The position numbers and the translations under genes are program-made. 64,000 nucleotides of DNA. It comes from Knoxdaviesia capensis. Lineage: Eukaryota; Ascomycota; Sordariomycetes; Microascales; Gondwanamycetaceae. The stretch is from positions 859,755-923,754 of the forward strand of contig LNGK01000003.1 of NCBI GenBank assembly GCA_001510575.1. The letters are read 5' to 3'. Each line of letters begins with the position of its first letter. Positions within the stretch are counted from its first letter, which is position 1. Below, piece by piece: positions 42,457-53,910 of the stretch. The notes below the pieces were generated by a model, which had not been told where the DNA came from, did not search any database, and worked only from the letters and a program-made list of their open reading frames with translations.

Positions 42457-43002
42457 TTGGGGCGGTCTGTGATGATCTACATCCCGGCGCTGCATAACGA
42501 AAAGCTCGAGCAGTTCCAGGTGGAAGCCGACGGCGTGGTCGACTGGCGGCGGTCAAGCGGCCGTCCAAGTTCCTCTGGCACCCGGCGCCCCCCCCTCAGC
42601 ACGACGATGGCGCTGTACCCGACAGCGCTGGTCGACGGCGTGTCGAACGCGGCGTTCCTGCTGGCGCCGCCGTCCGCGTCGCCGGAGGCGCGCATCGACA
42701 AGCTGCTGTTCTGCCTCGACGAGATGGTGGAGAGGCGCACCCACGGCCGCTGCTCCGCTCGCACATGTGGTTCGACGAGGCCGCGCGCGCCAAGCTCCCG
42801 CGCGGTGCTGGCGGCGCAGGCGGCGCAGGAGCAGCAGAAGCTGCTGGCGTGCTTCTTCCTCGCCAGCGCGGCCGGGTTCCGGGTGGTTTTGCCCGCCACG
42901 CGCGCGCCGGACAGCGGCGAGACCGGCGAGTCGACCGTTGTCGACGCCGCGTGCGAGCAGCAGAATGAATCTTCGGCTGATCGAGTTGTCGCGCGCGTTT
43001 GA
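42457..43002 (+). CDS. Unidentified open frame, possibly a degraded gene
   Basis: A 181-codon open frame starts MGRSVMIYIPALHNEK. The middle (STTMALYPTALVDGVSNAAFLLAPP, then RIDKLLFCLDEMVE) looks protein-like, but neighbouring frames carry equally plausible pieces. An Arg/Pro-rich part suggests a frameshift near 42560 and another near 42745. No family recognised. It may be a remnant beside the satellite. Confidence 0.2.
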   Translation: MGRSVMIYIPALHNEKLEQFQVEADGVVDWRRSSGRPSSSGTRRPPLSTTMALYPTALVDGVSNAAFLLAPPSASPEARIDKLLFCLDEMVERRTHGRCSARTCGSTRPRAPSSRAVLAAQAAQEQQKLLACFFLASAAGFRVVLPATRAPDSGETGESTVVDAACEQQNESSADRVVARV

Positions 43003-44417
43003 GCTGTGGGGGAAGGATGCTTGGCTTGGGGGGCGGGGGGCCGAAAATCGCCGATGCTTAGACGGTGATAGATAGTTCTATGTAGCGTTTAGTCGTTGAG
43101 TTCAAGTATTGTTCTATTCGTTTACCGTACTTTTCCCCGTCTCGATTGAAAATCAACAGTCTTTATCTCGTTTCGGTAGAGATTCATTTTGGAGCGAGCG
43201 TTGGCAGTGAATCTGGGCAGGTCTCCCCAGCCAACGGAACAAACCACATCAGTGCGTGATAACATCGCAATGAACCGTAAAAGGAGAAAAGATGTTAAGA
43301 ACAACATAAACTTGGACGCTGGATCTACGAAACCCGGCAGTCTGAATCAATTCGGCGCCTGGAGAAGCCTGCTCCATTTCCAGCATCCGTTGTTGACTTC
43401 CCGGCACTCGCCAACCAAAACCGGGGCGGCGCTTATCTTATCGCACCCGCCGTTTCTATGCCAACCACAGCAAACGCAAAAATCCTCCCCAAGCTGCATC
43501 TCCCCCGCCTATGAGTGAGTGTGTGAGTGCATCTCACAGATTTCGGGTACCACGGACAAACGAAGCAACCCGGCGTTTCTCTTCCTTATTATTGCTTTTT
43601 TTTCCCTGCCGAATTAAAAAAAGAATCTATCACACATCCTCACCACCGCCGTTACTCGGCGTTCTGGACCTGCATCGTGCAACACCTCGCAAAACGTCAT
43701 CGTCTCTCCCAAGCACAGTTGTCTCACTTTCAGGCTCGCTCTCTTGGCCGTGCTTGCAGTAGTTCCAGACTGTGTTGGATGCGGTGAACAGCTGGCTCGC
43801 TGCGTGTCTCATTGGGCTGTTTCCCTCGCCTTTTATCGTTTTTCCCCCCCTCAGCTCCCAAGTGCCGTGTGCTTGCATTCTCTACAGATAAGGCTTCATT
43901 CCACGTTCCTGTTCGACTGCTTCTCCCGCCTTCATCGCTGTTCCATTGGGCATCCACATCGCCGCCTCTATCCAATTGTCGTTTGGTGTGTCGTCGTCTG
44001 CTGTTGTCTTTTCCCCCTCAACGTGGCCCCAGCTGTACCGACGCTGTTCCGACTGGCCGCTTGCATCGGACAGCACACTTGTTGTTGTCGCCTTCGCCGT
44101 GTGTAGGGCTGCGAGGTCGTGCGCGGCTGGACGCCAGCGTGGCCAGTGTTCTTGCCCGACGGCCGGCGACACTGGGCCCTCGAGAGCGTTGAACTCCGCT
44201 ATATAGTCTCGACAATCTTCGACGATATACGGGCACCGTCGTGTTTCGGATCGCTTCTCGAAACGTACTCGACATTCCTGCGAACAATCTACCATCCATC
44301 TATAGACATATACATTCCTGCCATCTTATCTCGAAGTTCCGATCGAATCTTTAGCCCATCTCTAGACAACATCTATCCAAAGACCTTTTTGAGTGTCAAT
44401 CATCTACAACCTTCACA
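43003..44417. other. Upstream region of MARVEL-like gene
   Basis: No gene seen. From about 43500 the plus strand is C/T-rich, typical of a long fungal promoter and 5' UTR. Confidence 0.5.
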
Positions 44418-45683
44418 ATGCCGTCAACAATCTCCGGAAGCTCGAGGATGTACTCGAAAGAGGTCGTCTCGCACCAGTACCGCTGGCCCGGCATCCAGTT
44501 CAACTTCTGGCTGTTCACCATGCTGTTGTCCGCCAGCGTGATCCTCGGCATATTCTCAAACTTCATCAGCATACAGCACCAGCTGCAGCTCGGCGTGCCC
44601 TGGTGAGTCCCCGCAACATGCACGTCCGGTTGCCGAGAGGACCAGCACTAACCCTCCCCCGCCCCAACCGGCCGCCAGGTACTTCCCCTACTACATCACC
44701 GTGTCGGCGCTGGCGCTGGTGTACGTGTTCGGCCTGATGTGGCTGGGCCACCTGCGCCGGCTGCTGCCCGCGATTGTCATGATCGGCGCCTTCACGCTGT
44801 TCATCCTGTGGATGGTCGGCCTCATCGTCATCAGCATCGAGCTGTGGGGCCCGTCGGGCTCGGTCAGCTCGGTGTGCAACCTGCAGGTGTTTGACGAGAG
44901 TCCGCGCGGCGAGACCATGGAGACGCTGGCGTGGTTGCAACAACGATCGATATGTAAGTTTGATTTTTTTTAAGACTGGAAAATGGTTCCAGTGAAATTT
45001 TGGTCCTTTTTTTTTCTTTTTTTTTTCTCTTATCATTCCTGGGCGCGGAAATGGGCATTTTCTTGGATCGCATTCATCACATCCGAAGAAAGTTTTTCTC
45101 CGAAGAAAAACTTCCCCGGCGCTTCCAGACTGAGTCTCTGGCTACCCACGCTCTCTGGCCGGGTCCTACATCGGAGGGACACAGCGACCCATGTAGTCAC
45201 TCAGCCGGCGGCCTCCACGGAGCGACTGGTGGGGCAAGGGGCCGGGAGAGTGGGTTTAGCCAGAGATCGGAAGCGGCGAGCATCTCCGAAGCGCCAGGCC
45301 CACCGGACCCGGGGGTGTCAGGGTATCAATCAGCCCGGGAGTCTTGGGAAGGGTTCACCTACATACACGCACGACAGGGGCAGTCCCTTTTAGTTCGGCG
45401 CCCAAGCAGAGGCAGATGTATCTGTTCTTGCCCGTTCCACTGTGTTCTTCCCCCTCCGTTCGTTCCGCCGTTTTCTGCCTGGTGGGTCCGGCGACTGGAA
45501 TGCACGCGGCCCCACATTGCCCCCCCTCCGAACCCGCCGGGCGCCCGGATCCCTTTTTTGGAGTGCTGCTGGTGCAAGTTTGTCTGTTCTTTGGGTGTTT
45601 GTGTTTGTGGGCCGGGTCTAGCCAAAGACGGCGGGAACAGAGAAGTCTCGGTGCTCACGCTCAGGAGTCCTGCGGAGGTGTGT

Positions 45684-45714
<31 letters not shown>

Positions 45715-46286
45715 ACCGGCGGGTTCCTGGCGCTGATAAAGTTGCCGAGGAATGTGATTGATGTTCCCCTGTGATCGGGATGCGCTTCAGGGGGGAGATC
45801 GGCCGATTGGCGCCGGTCTTGCGTGCTACTGCAGGTGGTCTTCTTCCCCTGAAAGCCTCTCCGGCGTGGATGGCCGTGGCTGCTATTCACTACCTATTGC
45901 ATTGTTCTCTCCCCTTGCGCCCGACCATCCCTTCGCACTTCACCTGCAATTGGCAAATAACCCTGCTGGCCACGTTTGCCTTAGCCCACGGTTCCAACCC
46001 CGAAATACCCGCTCCTGGCCAACCTTACACCCCCCTCTCTTCCCCCCTTTCGTGCCTGGCCCGGCTACCCAGAAGTTCCAGACTCTGCCCAGAAGCACCT
46101 CACCCCCCCCTTTTGAAGAAAAGCGGTTCTATCGCCACGGCACATCTTTCTAACGCATTCTCTTCATTTTTTTTTTCTCTCGGTCTAGGTCAGTCGTGGT
46201 CGGCAGTGTTCGCCTTCTCGTTGGTCGGGGCGGTGTTCCTGCTCTGGATCATGGTGATGGCGTACCAGGTGTTTGCCGAGTCGTGA
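44418..46286 (+). CDS. Four-helix MARVEL-like membrane protein
   Basis: Exons 44418-44602, 44679-44953 and 46189-46286 join in frame to 185 residues. Four hydrophobic helices are clear: about 28-52, 65-85, 90-117 and, in exon 3, SAVFAFSLVGAVFLLWIMVMAYQVF. The cytosolic N-terminus is Ser-rich, and a Cys pair lies in the loop before helix 4 (VCNLQVF and the split Cys). The layout fits fungal MARVEL-domain proteins of the plasma membrane or eisosomes. The second intron is 1235 bases, very long for an ascomycete, and contains a GT microsatellite. Without exon 3 the protein would lose its fourth helix. Confidence 0.75.
45678..45714. repeat. GT microsatellite inside the long intron
   Basis: About 18 GT units, with one AT interruption, lie within the second intron of the MARVEL-like gene. 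Confidence 0.9.
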
Positions 46287-49200
46287 GGAGGTCGCCTCAG
46301 TCGGTTGCATCGGGTGTTAGGTGGTTTGTGAGTTTGTGAAGGGAGTTCTTCAAGAATGATGATTTGCTTTTTAGTGTTTTTATTTTTGTTTTAAATTTTT
46401 GCCAGGGGTTGCTTCTTGGTCTTTTGCAGCATGTTGAACTTTGGATTTAGACGCCTTTGCGGCGGAGTGTGCTCTTTTTGATGATGTGATTTTTTTGGAT
46501 TTGCAGGAATAGCATGCGGCGTTACTGTTGTGTTTTGAAATGTCTGGTTCCTTCTGGTTCCTTCTGGTTCCTCTTGTCGTCCAGCGTGAATGCAATCCAT
46601 GTGGCGGACTCTGAATCAGCGATGCTGCCGAGTCTAGCAGACTTGTCCTACAATGCTGGAGCTGTGTCTCGTTCGCTTCCGGCCTTGCTGTCGGTGGGAG
46701 TGTGTGCAGGAGGCGTTCTGTGGGCGGCGGGCGATGTGTGTCGGGGTTCGCCAGATTCTAGAACGTGGATGTCCAGGGGGGGGTGCCTCACAGCGGTCGG
46801 TCTCGACCAAACGAGACAAGCAACGTAGAAGCGTATCGGCGAGTTTTGGAATGTTGGTTATCGCCGTGGTGTGTCTTGGGACACCTCCTCATCGGCTGTA
46901 TTGGAAGCGAGGGGCACGCGTGAGCGCAGGTGCGAGTGTCGAAGGCGCCACGGGGAGAGAATGGCTGTGTGAAGATGCAGAACGGCCACGCAGATTCTGG
47001 AACGGGGCTGCCGAGGAGTGCATGGGCGGTTGCGGACATGTTTGCTACTAGGAGAGGGGAACAAGGACGGACTTGGTGGAGTGTGGTGGTTTACACCGGA
47101 CGGTCTGGATAGCCTGGATCAGAGCGAGATCGGTGAAGCGGGAGAGTAACAGGCTGCAAGGGACACCCGACACTACGAAGAGTAGACCATGATCGGGAAC
47201 CCACCTTGGGGCAGAAAGAGAGAAGAAGTATCCGAACAGTACTTACAGGCCGCCAGAAGAAGCTTTCAAGTGGTGGACCATCGGGGCGGGGACATCGGAG
47301 GGCCGGAGAATAAAAGAGGGCGCCGTAGGGCCAGAGCAGGGGTGTAACTTACAGGTTAAGCGGAGGTTTCTCAGCAGCCCGCGTCGGGGATTGGCGGTGG
47401 GGAGAAAGAGAGAGAGAGACTTTGTTGTACGAGTATGCACATACATTGCATGCATCCACGAGTCGGAAGTGTCGACTCGTTCAGTTCTGTGCTTGGTGGT
47501 GGCCGGGGGTGGCTATAGAGAGAGACAGAGATAGAGAGTCTAGACCACAGGCACAAAGACGATGCACCTAAATGGTACAAACACCGAGGACATTCGGAGA
47601 GTGAAGCGACGCTGGAATGCTGTGTGTATAAAAAGCACAAAAGAGTTTGCGAGTTCTCACATGTGGAATGCTGAGAAAGACAGCCGGCGGGAACTATACA
47701 CGTATATGTACGTACTCTGCATCCATCGAGAGTCACCAGGATGGACGGTGAGAGTGTTCGGCGGCGCGAACTGGGCGAAGACTGGAACTATTCCGTGGCG
47801 TCTTCCAAAGCGAGATGAGTCTGGAAGGAGCAACCGAAACTGGAGAGGGAAAGAACGGCCAGGTATCGGAAGGGAACGTCTCCAGGCGAGACAGCGTGAC
47901 GAAAAACGTGATGGGTGAGACATTGGGGGCAGGAACGAAAAGCGACGCATTGCTGGTGGGGAGTCACGACTCGTAGGCACAAAATGCACAAAGTGCAAAC
48001 TCAACGCGGGCATGGAATACTTGTGCATGCATTCCACCCACTTGGGCACAGGTGCGGTTTTTGGCCCGGTCGAAATTGGTCCATCAATGCGACCGTGCCC
48101 AGAGAGGCCACCAGAGCCCAATAAGGTGCACCTGCAAGGGACCAGCACACAGCGCCCCAGGAACACCCGGTCACACCGTGCGGTACCTGGAGCCACTGTG
48201 GCACCGGCACTGTGGGAGTACTCCGTCCAAAGTTAGGGAAGATTCGCTCGTGCAGCACCGGAAAAGGAACAAGACCACCGGCGGGCACAGTGCAAAGACA
48301 TTATTGGCGGCACCGCCGTGGTGTGCGCTGATTGGACGGCCTGCAGTGCTCTCACATCCAGGAACGCTTCGCTGGTCCAGATCTGGCAACACAGCCAGCT
48401 CCCAGTCTCTCGGAAAGTCTTTCGGAAAGGCAAGTGCCTGCATCTGGTGTTTATGCCGGTTGCTCCTTCTCTCTCTCTCTCTCTCGCTTGCTCTCTCCTC
48501 CTCACGACCCACGGCCACCTCCGTCGTTTGGCAGCGAGAAGAGAGAAAAGCATCTCACCACGTACCGTTGGATCTTTCACTCCTCTCTCTCTCTCTCTCT
48601 CTCTTTTTCGTTCTTCTCTCTCCACCTTGTGGGTGCGTGTCCCTCTTTTTTCTTTCCTCGGGTGGTTGCATTTTCTGGAAAAGATTTCATTTCCTTCGTT
48701 TCTGTGTTCTCCTCACTTTCGCTTCCGTGTTCCTGTTGTAATTTCTGCGCTTCCTCTCGCCACCGCTTCACACACATCCACCCACGATAGAATCGCCTCA
48801 AAAGATATCGGGATCTAGAAGCTGTGAAAATTCTTCGTCCTGTTCATCCTTTTCGGCCGTTCCAATTTTTTCTTCGCCCTCTTGTTTTTCCTGTTTAGTG
48901 TATCTCTTCATCGGCTGTCCTCTGCCGCAAAGCCCGGAACCACGACCTCCAAGAAAGAGTCTTCTTACCGATCGCAACATTCCAGTCGACTCTGCATTCC
49001 AGCCCTTCTCTGCAAGTACTTCCGATTTGTGCGCCTCGCCGCCAGAGTGTCTTGCTATCGCCGCCTCAAAGTCTAATCGCTCCACGCACACCCCCCCTCG
49101 AAAGTCCACCTTCACTTGCTCTCCCCGAGACGCGGTAGTACAGAACCGGACACACCTCGAGCGCCGCGCATTTGTGCTGCTGTGTAATTCCCCGACTCCG

Positions 49201-49989
49201 GCCACGCCCTCGTGGGATCGCGGCTGCTCGGTGTGGTTGCTTCTCTTTTTGCGACCGTCTCGCACTGGCGTATCGCCCGGCGCAACACTTATCGGCTACA
49301 TAGCCCAGGCACGCTTTTCGTTTTCTTGCGACTGCCCTCCCCACGCTCCGGACCGGCCAGCGAATCTATAGCACCCCCCAAACGCTGCCGCTGTGCCATG
49401 TCTCTGCAGCTTTGACGTCTCCTGACCGAACGTGGGAGTGAGAGACCGACCTGTGCAGTGTGTGTAGCCGGCGTCGCCCTCATCGGTGTCCCCCCACTCT
49501 TCCCTCTGCACCTGGGAATACCACGCTTCGCCCGACTACACTTCCACGCCGTCGCCTTCGACAGTGCTTCTTTCGCCATCCTCCGCTTCTGGCTGTCTGT
49601 CGCGCCGTGGCGGTCGAACCTGCCACAAACGCAGACGAAGCGGTGCTTCTTGTGACGGGCCCGTTTTCGAATATAAAAGCTTCCCTCTCCTCCCCTCGTT
49701 GGAAGTCGATCTGGTTGAATCTTTTCTCTCCGTCCTCTCATTCAACCATCACTCTGTCACAGTCCTTTCACTTCTTTTTTCGAGAGTTCCAGTATCTCTC
49801 AGTCATTCCTTCTATTTCGTGTCTCTTCCCTGCTTTGGCCAGTCCAAACTTCACTCTCCTTCACCCAACTATCCAAGCCGTGTGCTTCCGGAACCCCTTT
49901 TCAATCCTTCTGTCTGTCGACGTTGATCGTGTGCTCTTAGCATCATTCCTTCTTTTCTTCTTCATCTTTTCCGATCTACCACCTTCAAA
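46287..49989. other. Long gene-free region (3.7 kb)
   Basis: I see no supported gene. Open frames are short and none carries a domain I know. CT microsatellites lie at about 48468-48487 and 48581-48604. From about 48700 the DNA is C/T-rich, and the last 300 bases hold the promoter and leader of the GPI-type gene. A long non-coding RNA or a gene of very small exons cannot be excluded. Confidence 0.5.
49672..49678 (+). promoter_or_regulatory. TATA box of the GPI-type secreted-protein gene
   Basis: TATAAAA stands about 315 bases before the ATG and is followed by a pyrimidine-rich leader. Confidence 0.5.
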
Positions 49990-50775
49990 ATGCGTTCTGC
50001 CACCTCGTTCATTGCTTCCGTCGCCCTGGCGGCTGCCTCCTCGGTCGCCGCCGACTCCGGCTCGGCCTGGGTCACCCCCCACGATAGCTACTCGTCCAGC
50101 ATTGGCGTGCTGGGCTGCAAGATCGACACCAACCGTGTGGCCTACTGGCCGGCGTCGGTCGACTGCAACAACATCTGCGTCAAGGTGTCGTACGAGGGCC
50201 GCAGCCTGCACCTGCTGCGCATCGACCAGAGCGGCGGCGCCCACGACATCAGCTACGACGCGTGGAACTACCTGTCCACCGGCAAGTCGGCCGAGGACGC
50301 GCCGACGGCCGGCGGCGGCGTGACCATGGACTACGAGGACGTCGACGCCAGCGAGTGCGCCAGCCTGATCAACACGTCGGGCCACAAGCTGCCGCTCAGC
50401 GCCGCCAACAGCATGAACTACGTGGCCAGCTGCCTCGCGCAGCCCGACTCCTGGGTCGCCCAGAACTACCAGCTGTGGAACGTGCTCGACCCGCTGTGCA
50501 GCTGGGGCTACAACGAGACGTGCTCTCTGGACAACTTCCCGGACCAGAACCAGGCCACCTGCCCGCACACGCTCGGCTCGCCCGTGGTGCTGGCCGACGC
50601 GCCCGTGTACAACATCCAGTACCCCACCGGCCTCAAGGTGCTGGCCAACCCGCCGCCCGTCACCCAGGCCGGCAGCGGCACCTCGCAGGCGGGTGTCAAT
50701 GCGGCGCCGCGCTCGGTGGCGGTTGCCGGCGGGGCCCTGACCGGAGTCGCGGTGATGGTGGCTGCGCTGCTGTAA
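49990..50775 (+). CDS. Secreted, GPI-anchored-type protein of unknown function
   Basis: A single exon of 261 residues. A signal peptide (1-20, ending SSVAA) precedes a globular part with GVLGCKIDTNRVAYWP, DCNNICVKVSYEGR and LLRIDQSGGAHDISYDAWNYL. Several cysteines are probably disulphide-bonded. The C-terminus has small residues (NAAPRS) followed by a terminal hydrophobic stretch (VAVAGGALTGVAVMVAALL), the usual GPI-anchor signal. The core resembles ascomycete cell-wall proteins with a barwin/expansin-like double-psi barrel, but that is an impression, not a motif match. It likely resides at the plasma membrane or wall. Confidence 0.75.
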   Translation: MRSATSFIASVALAAASSVAADSGSAWVTPHDSYSSSIGVLGCKIDTNRVAYWPASVDCNNICVKVSYEGRSLHLLRIDQSGGAHDISYDAWNYLSTGKSAEDAPTAGGGVTMDYEDVDASECASLINTSGHKLPLSAANSMNYVASCLAQPDSWVAQNYQLWNVLDPLCSWGYNETCSLDNFPDQNQATCPHTLGSPVVLADAPVYNIQYPTGLKVLANPPPVTQAGSGTSQAGVNAAPRSVAVAGGALTGVAVMVAALL

Positions 50776-52930
50776 GGGCCTGTCTGTGTTGGCACGCCGT
50801 GAGCTATGAACACACGAACAAGAAAGCCATCGATACCAACAACACCTCCACATCCTCCTTGAGGCATGTATATACCCACCGGGACACACACATCAACGTG
50901 TCGCCACGTCACTTACCACTCATTTTTGCATTACATATCCCGGGGGAGGGTCATCTACCCCCAAGTACATAAAACCGCAGCCGTCTGCTGCAACGATCAT
51001 TCTTGCATGTCGTTTCTTTTTGTTTTGTTTTTTCCTCCTCCGGTCTGGAAGGGAGGGGAAAAATTCTCGTTCTTGTATATACTTTTTTTCGGGGCTTCGG
51101 CTTCGGTCTCGGATCCGCGGGTTGGGGCGCCGGTGTTGTGATAGCAGTGCCGCGAACTCGCCTCTCTTGCCTGTTTGTTCGATGTGACGATGGTGGATGC
51201 TGGGGTGCATGGGTGGGCTGGGTCTTGCGGGGCCTGGCTGTGGGAGATACCATGTTATGAAAACCATAATTGTCGTCTTATGACTACTGGTCTTAGTGCT
51301 TCGTGATGTCTGGGGTGTGTGTATTTGCCCAAGTGCTTTGTCTGAGGTGTGTGTGTGTATGTGCGTGTGTCGGCGCTTCTGGAAGTTGGAGGGTCGTCGA
51401 CCTTCCAGAACGGAGTGCACTAGTTGTGTGGCATGGGTGCGTCCAATTTACCCATCGGCCCGGGCCCGGAGACCGCTCCGTTTTCGTCTCTTGGAGAGCG
51501 GATGAGGCACACCCTTTTGGTCTTGTGTTTCCTGTTTTTTTTTTGGTTTCTTTTTCTTTCTTTCTTTTTTTTTTCTTTTCCTTTCTTTCTTCTTTTTTTT
51601 CTGTTTTTCCTCGGCTGTTTGCCTATCCCCCCGTATCAGCCACTTATATCTCCTCTGCCTCATAGTGTAGTGTGCTGATACACTTGGGGGAGGCACACCA
51701 CTGCTCTACTGTTTTGTGTGGTGTTTTTTCTTCCTTTCTTCTTGAACCGTCCGATGTGGAGAGGGCCGGGGGAGATCGGCGGATCGGTCGCCAGCTCACG
51801 ATCGGCCGACGATCGCGGGTGCGTGCAATCAGGCATGATGGACACGTTATAGTTGGAAGGGGGCGGGTGTCCCGTGTGTACTCCTTACCGGGATTTTCTG
51901 CAAAACAGCAAGCCCGGCATGAGGATACATGCAGATGGGTGTCTCGCGTCCTTGTCTTGTCTTGTTCTTCTGGCCACTTGTCGGGAGGTGTGGGCATCCC
52001 CCGGATTCAGAAGCTTCCGAGTTTTGTTTTTTTTTTGTTTCTTTTTTCTTTTTCTCTTTCTCTTGCACGCCTTTCCCCGCATTCTGCGTCTTACCCCAAC
52101 CTTCCAGGCCAACGAGCGTATTTCACGACCGAAAAAGCGACGAAACTCCCCTTGCCCCCCGGATCGACCATCCCTGCCGGAGCTTGGTTCTCCAGCTTGG
52201 CTTTGTGGCTTGGCCGCATTTCTGCATATATACCGATTTCCCTCTTCATGTTTTCTTTCTGTTTATCTTGGCTTGCTCTTTTTGTCGTGGAGGGTAGGAT
52301 TTGAGCAAATGTCACGAGTGTGTGTGGGAGGGAAGGTGCACGCCCGGGTTGTCGCTTCTCTCGTTTGTGCTTTCCCGGGAGACGGAGACGAGCTTCTTTT
52401 CTGCTCCTTCCCCAGAAAAAGGTTACTCGTTCCACCCGGAAAAGGTGTCCGGTGATATCTTTAATATAGAGTGTAGTCTGTAGATTACGTGAGCAGCGTT
52501 TCATCGCCTTTGCGGGGGGCGTGAATGTGACCTGGTGAGGACATCGCAGCTTCACTCTTGTTTTTCTCCCCCAACATCCATCAACTCATGGCTTCCAACC
52601 GTGATGGCTTCAACACTCCCCAAGGCCGTCGATCTGCGGGGTGGTGAGTATCCCGCAAGCAACCGACTCTTCGCAGGAACCCTCAGATGCGCGCGCCTCC
52701 ACGTGCATCTTGTCCTCGGGCACACTCATCCCATCTCGACACAGGAAAATCATAAAATCATCCCCCGACAAGTTCCCCGCCTCGCAACAGTCACACGCAC
52801 TCCGTTGCATTCGAACACGTCCGTCTCGGCGGGCCGGGCGGGGGCGTCGGATATTTGTCGTCCTGTGTGTGTTCTTGGCTGCAGGTGGTTGACGGCCTTC
52901 TTCCATGCTTTCTTCGTCTCTGTTTCTGGC

Positions 52931-52953
52931 GTGTGTGTGTGTGTGTGTGTGTG
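52931..52953. repeat. GT microsatellite
   Basis: Eleven GT units in the gene-free region before the GH7 promoter. Confidence 0.9.
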
Positions 52954-53635
52954 ACTAGTTGTGGTGTAATGGTGATGCTCTCTCGCACTGCTTCGCCTCA
53001 ATATATCCTACACGCAGCCAAGAGCAGCTCGTCGGGCCCCGGGGCGTTGCGTTTCATCTATTTGCACTTACGCCGCACACTTGGCCTGCTATCGCCGCCG
53101 CGCTGGTGCTCTGGCTCGTTTTTCCCCCTCTCGAGTCCCGATGATTCTCACCGTCGCCCCTTCTCGACCGGGTTCACGCCCCTCCACCTGCTGAGAATCT
53201 CCAACTTGCTTGTCTCCCGATGCAAGGCACCTCAGCCACGAGAACTCTCTCGCCTTTTCGTTTGATTCGAGCCGCGGAATCACCTCTCCGCACTCATTTC
53301 CTTCTGCTGCGGTGCCTCCAGCCTCCGCACTCTGGACAGCAAGCCCGTGATGAATCTTTTTCGATGCTGCTGGGACGAACGCACAGCTTGGGTGTCTCGC
53401 GAGGCCGAGCTTCTCCCCTGCTGATATCTGCATCTGGAGCCGGCGCCCACTCTCCCGGATGCATCACGGGGCTCAATGCTCGGAACAATTGTGCTCATTT
53501 CCTGCAGGCTGTTGGCCAGTGGCCAGGCGACCGTGACTTGGGCAGCGAACCTGTGCAGAGTCGCAGCGAGGACTGTGGAATTGAGCCAAATTAGTGTCTC
53601 TCCATCTTTCATTTCCCTCTTGCTAGTGGCCCTTC

Positions 53636-53685
53636 ATGCTCCGGAGCGTGGCTGCATGCTCCGGGGCGTGGCTGCATGCTCCAAT
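53636..53685 (+). promoter_or_regulatory. Tandem CreA-type sites and CCAAT in GH7 promoter
   Basis: A 20-base unit ATGCTCCGGRGCGTGGCTGC occurs twice (53636 and 53656) with a third partial copy at 53676. Each full copy holds one SYGGRG match for the carbon-catabolite repressor CreA/CRE1 (CCGGAG at 53641, CCGGGG at 53661). A CCAAT box follows at 53681. This lies about 230-275 bases before the GH7 start. Confidence 0.55.
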
Positions 53686-53759
53686 CAAGAAGGCCGGGTC
53701 TGTGTGTTGCTCTTCCATCTGTTCTACCGGCACACCTGAAAGTGCATCCGCCACGATGC

Positions 53760-53766
53760 GTATAAA
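53760..53766 (+). promoter_or_regulatory. TATA box of GH7 cellulase gene
   Basis: GTATAAA within GCGTATAAAGGC stands about 145 bases before the ATG and 75 bases after the CreA-type repeats. Confidence 0.6.
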
Positions 53767-53910
53767 GGCTGGACTCTGCCCGCACCCTTCGAATGGTGTT
53801 CCTGTAAGTCTTCTCTTCACTCTCTCAGCAAAGCAGTGGTCTTTCAGCCTACACCTCTCTCCTGTGGCCTCCGTTCGTTCTTTCCATATAGTTCTTCACC
53901 GTTACAACAA

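Larger units (their letters stand above)
50776..53910. other. Long gene-free region upstream of GH7 gene
   Basis: 3.1 kb with no supported gene. T-rich homopolymer runs lie at about 51530-51610 and 52020-52070, and a GT microsatellite at 52931-52953. The final 300 bases carry the GH7 promoter elements listed separately. Confidence 0.5.

Noticed and set aside
45000..45761. 253-codon plus-strand frame beginning with Phe/Leu-rich sequence
   Set aside because: It lies wholly in the long intron of the MARVEL-like gene, starts in T-runs and ends in the GT microsatellite. No domain is seen.
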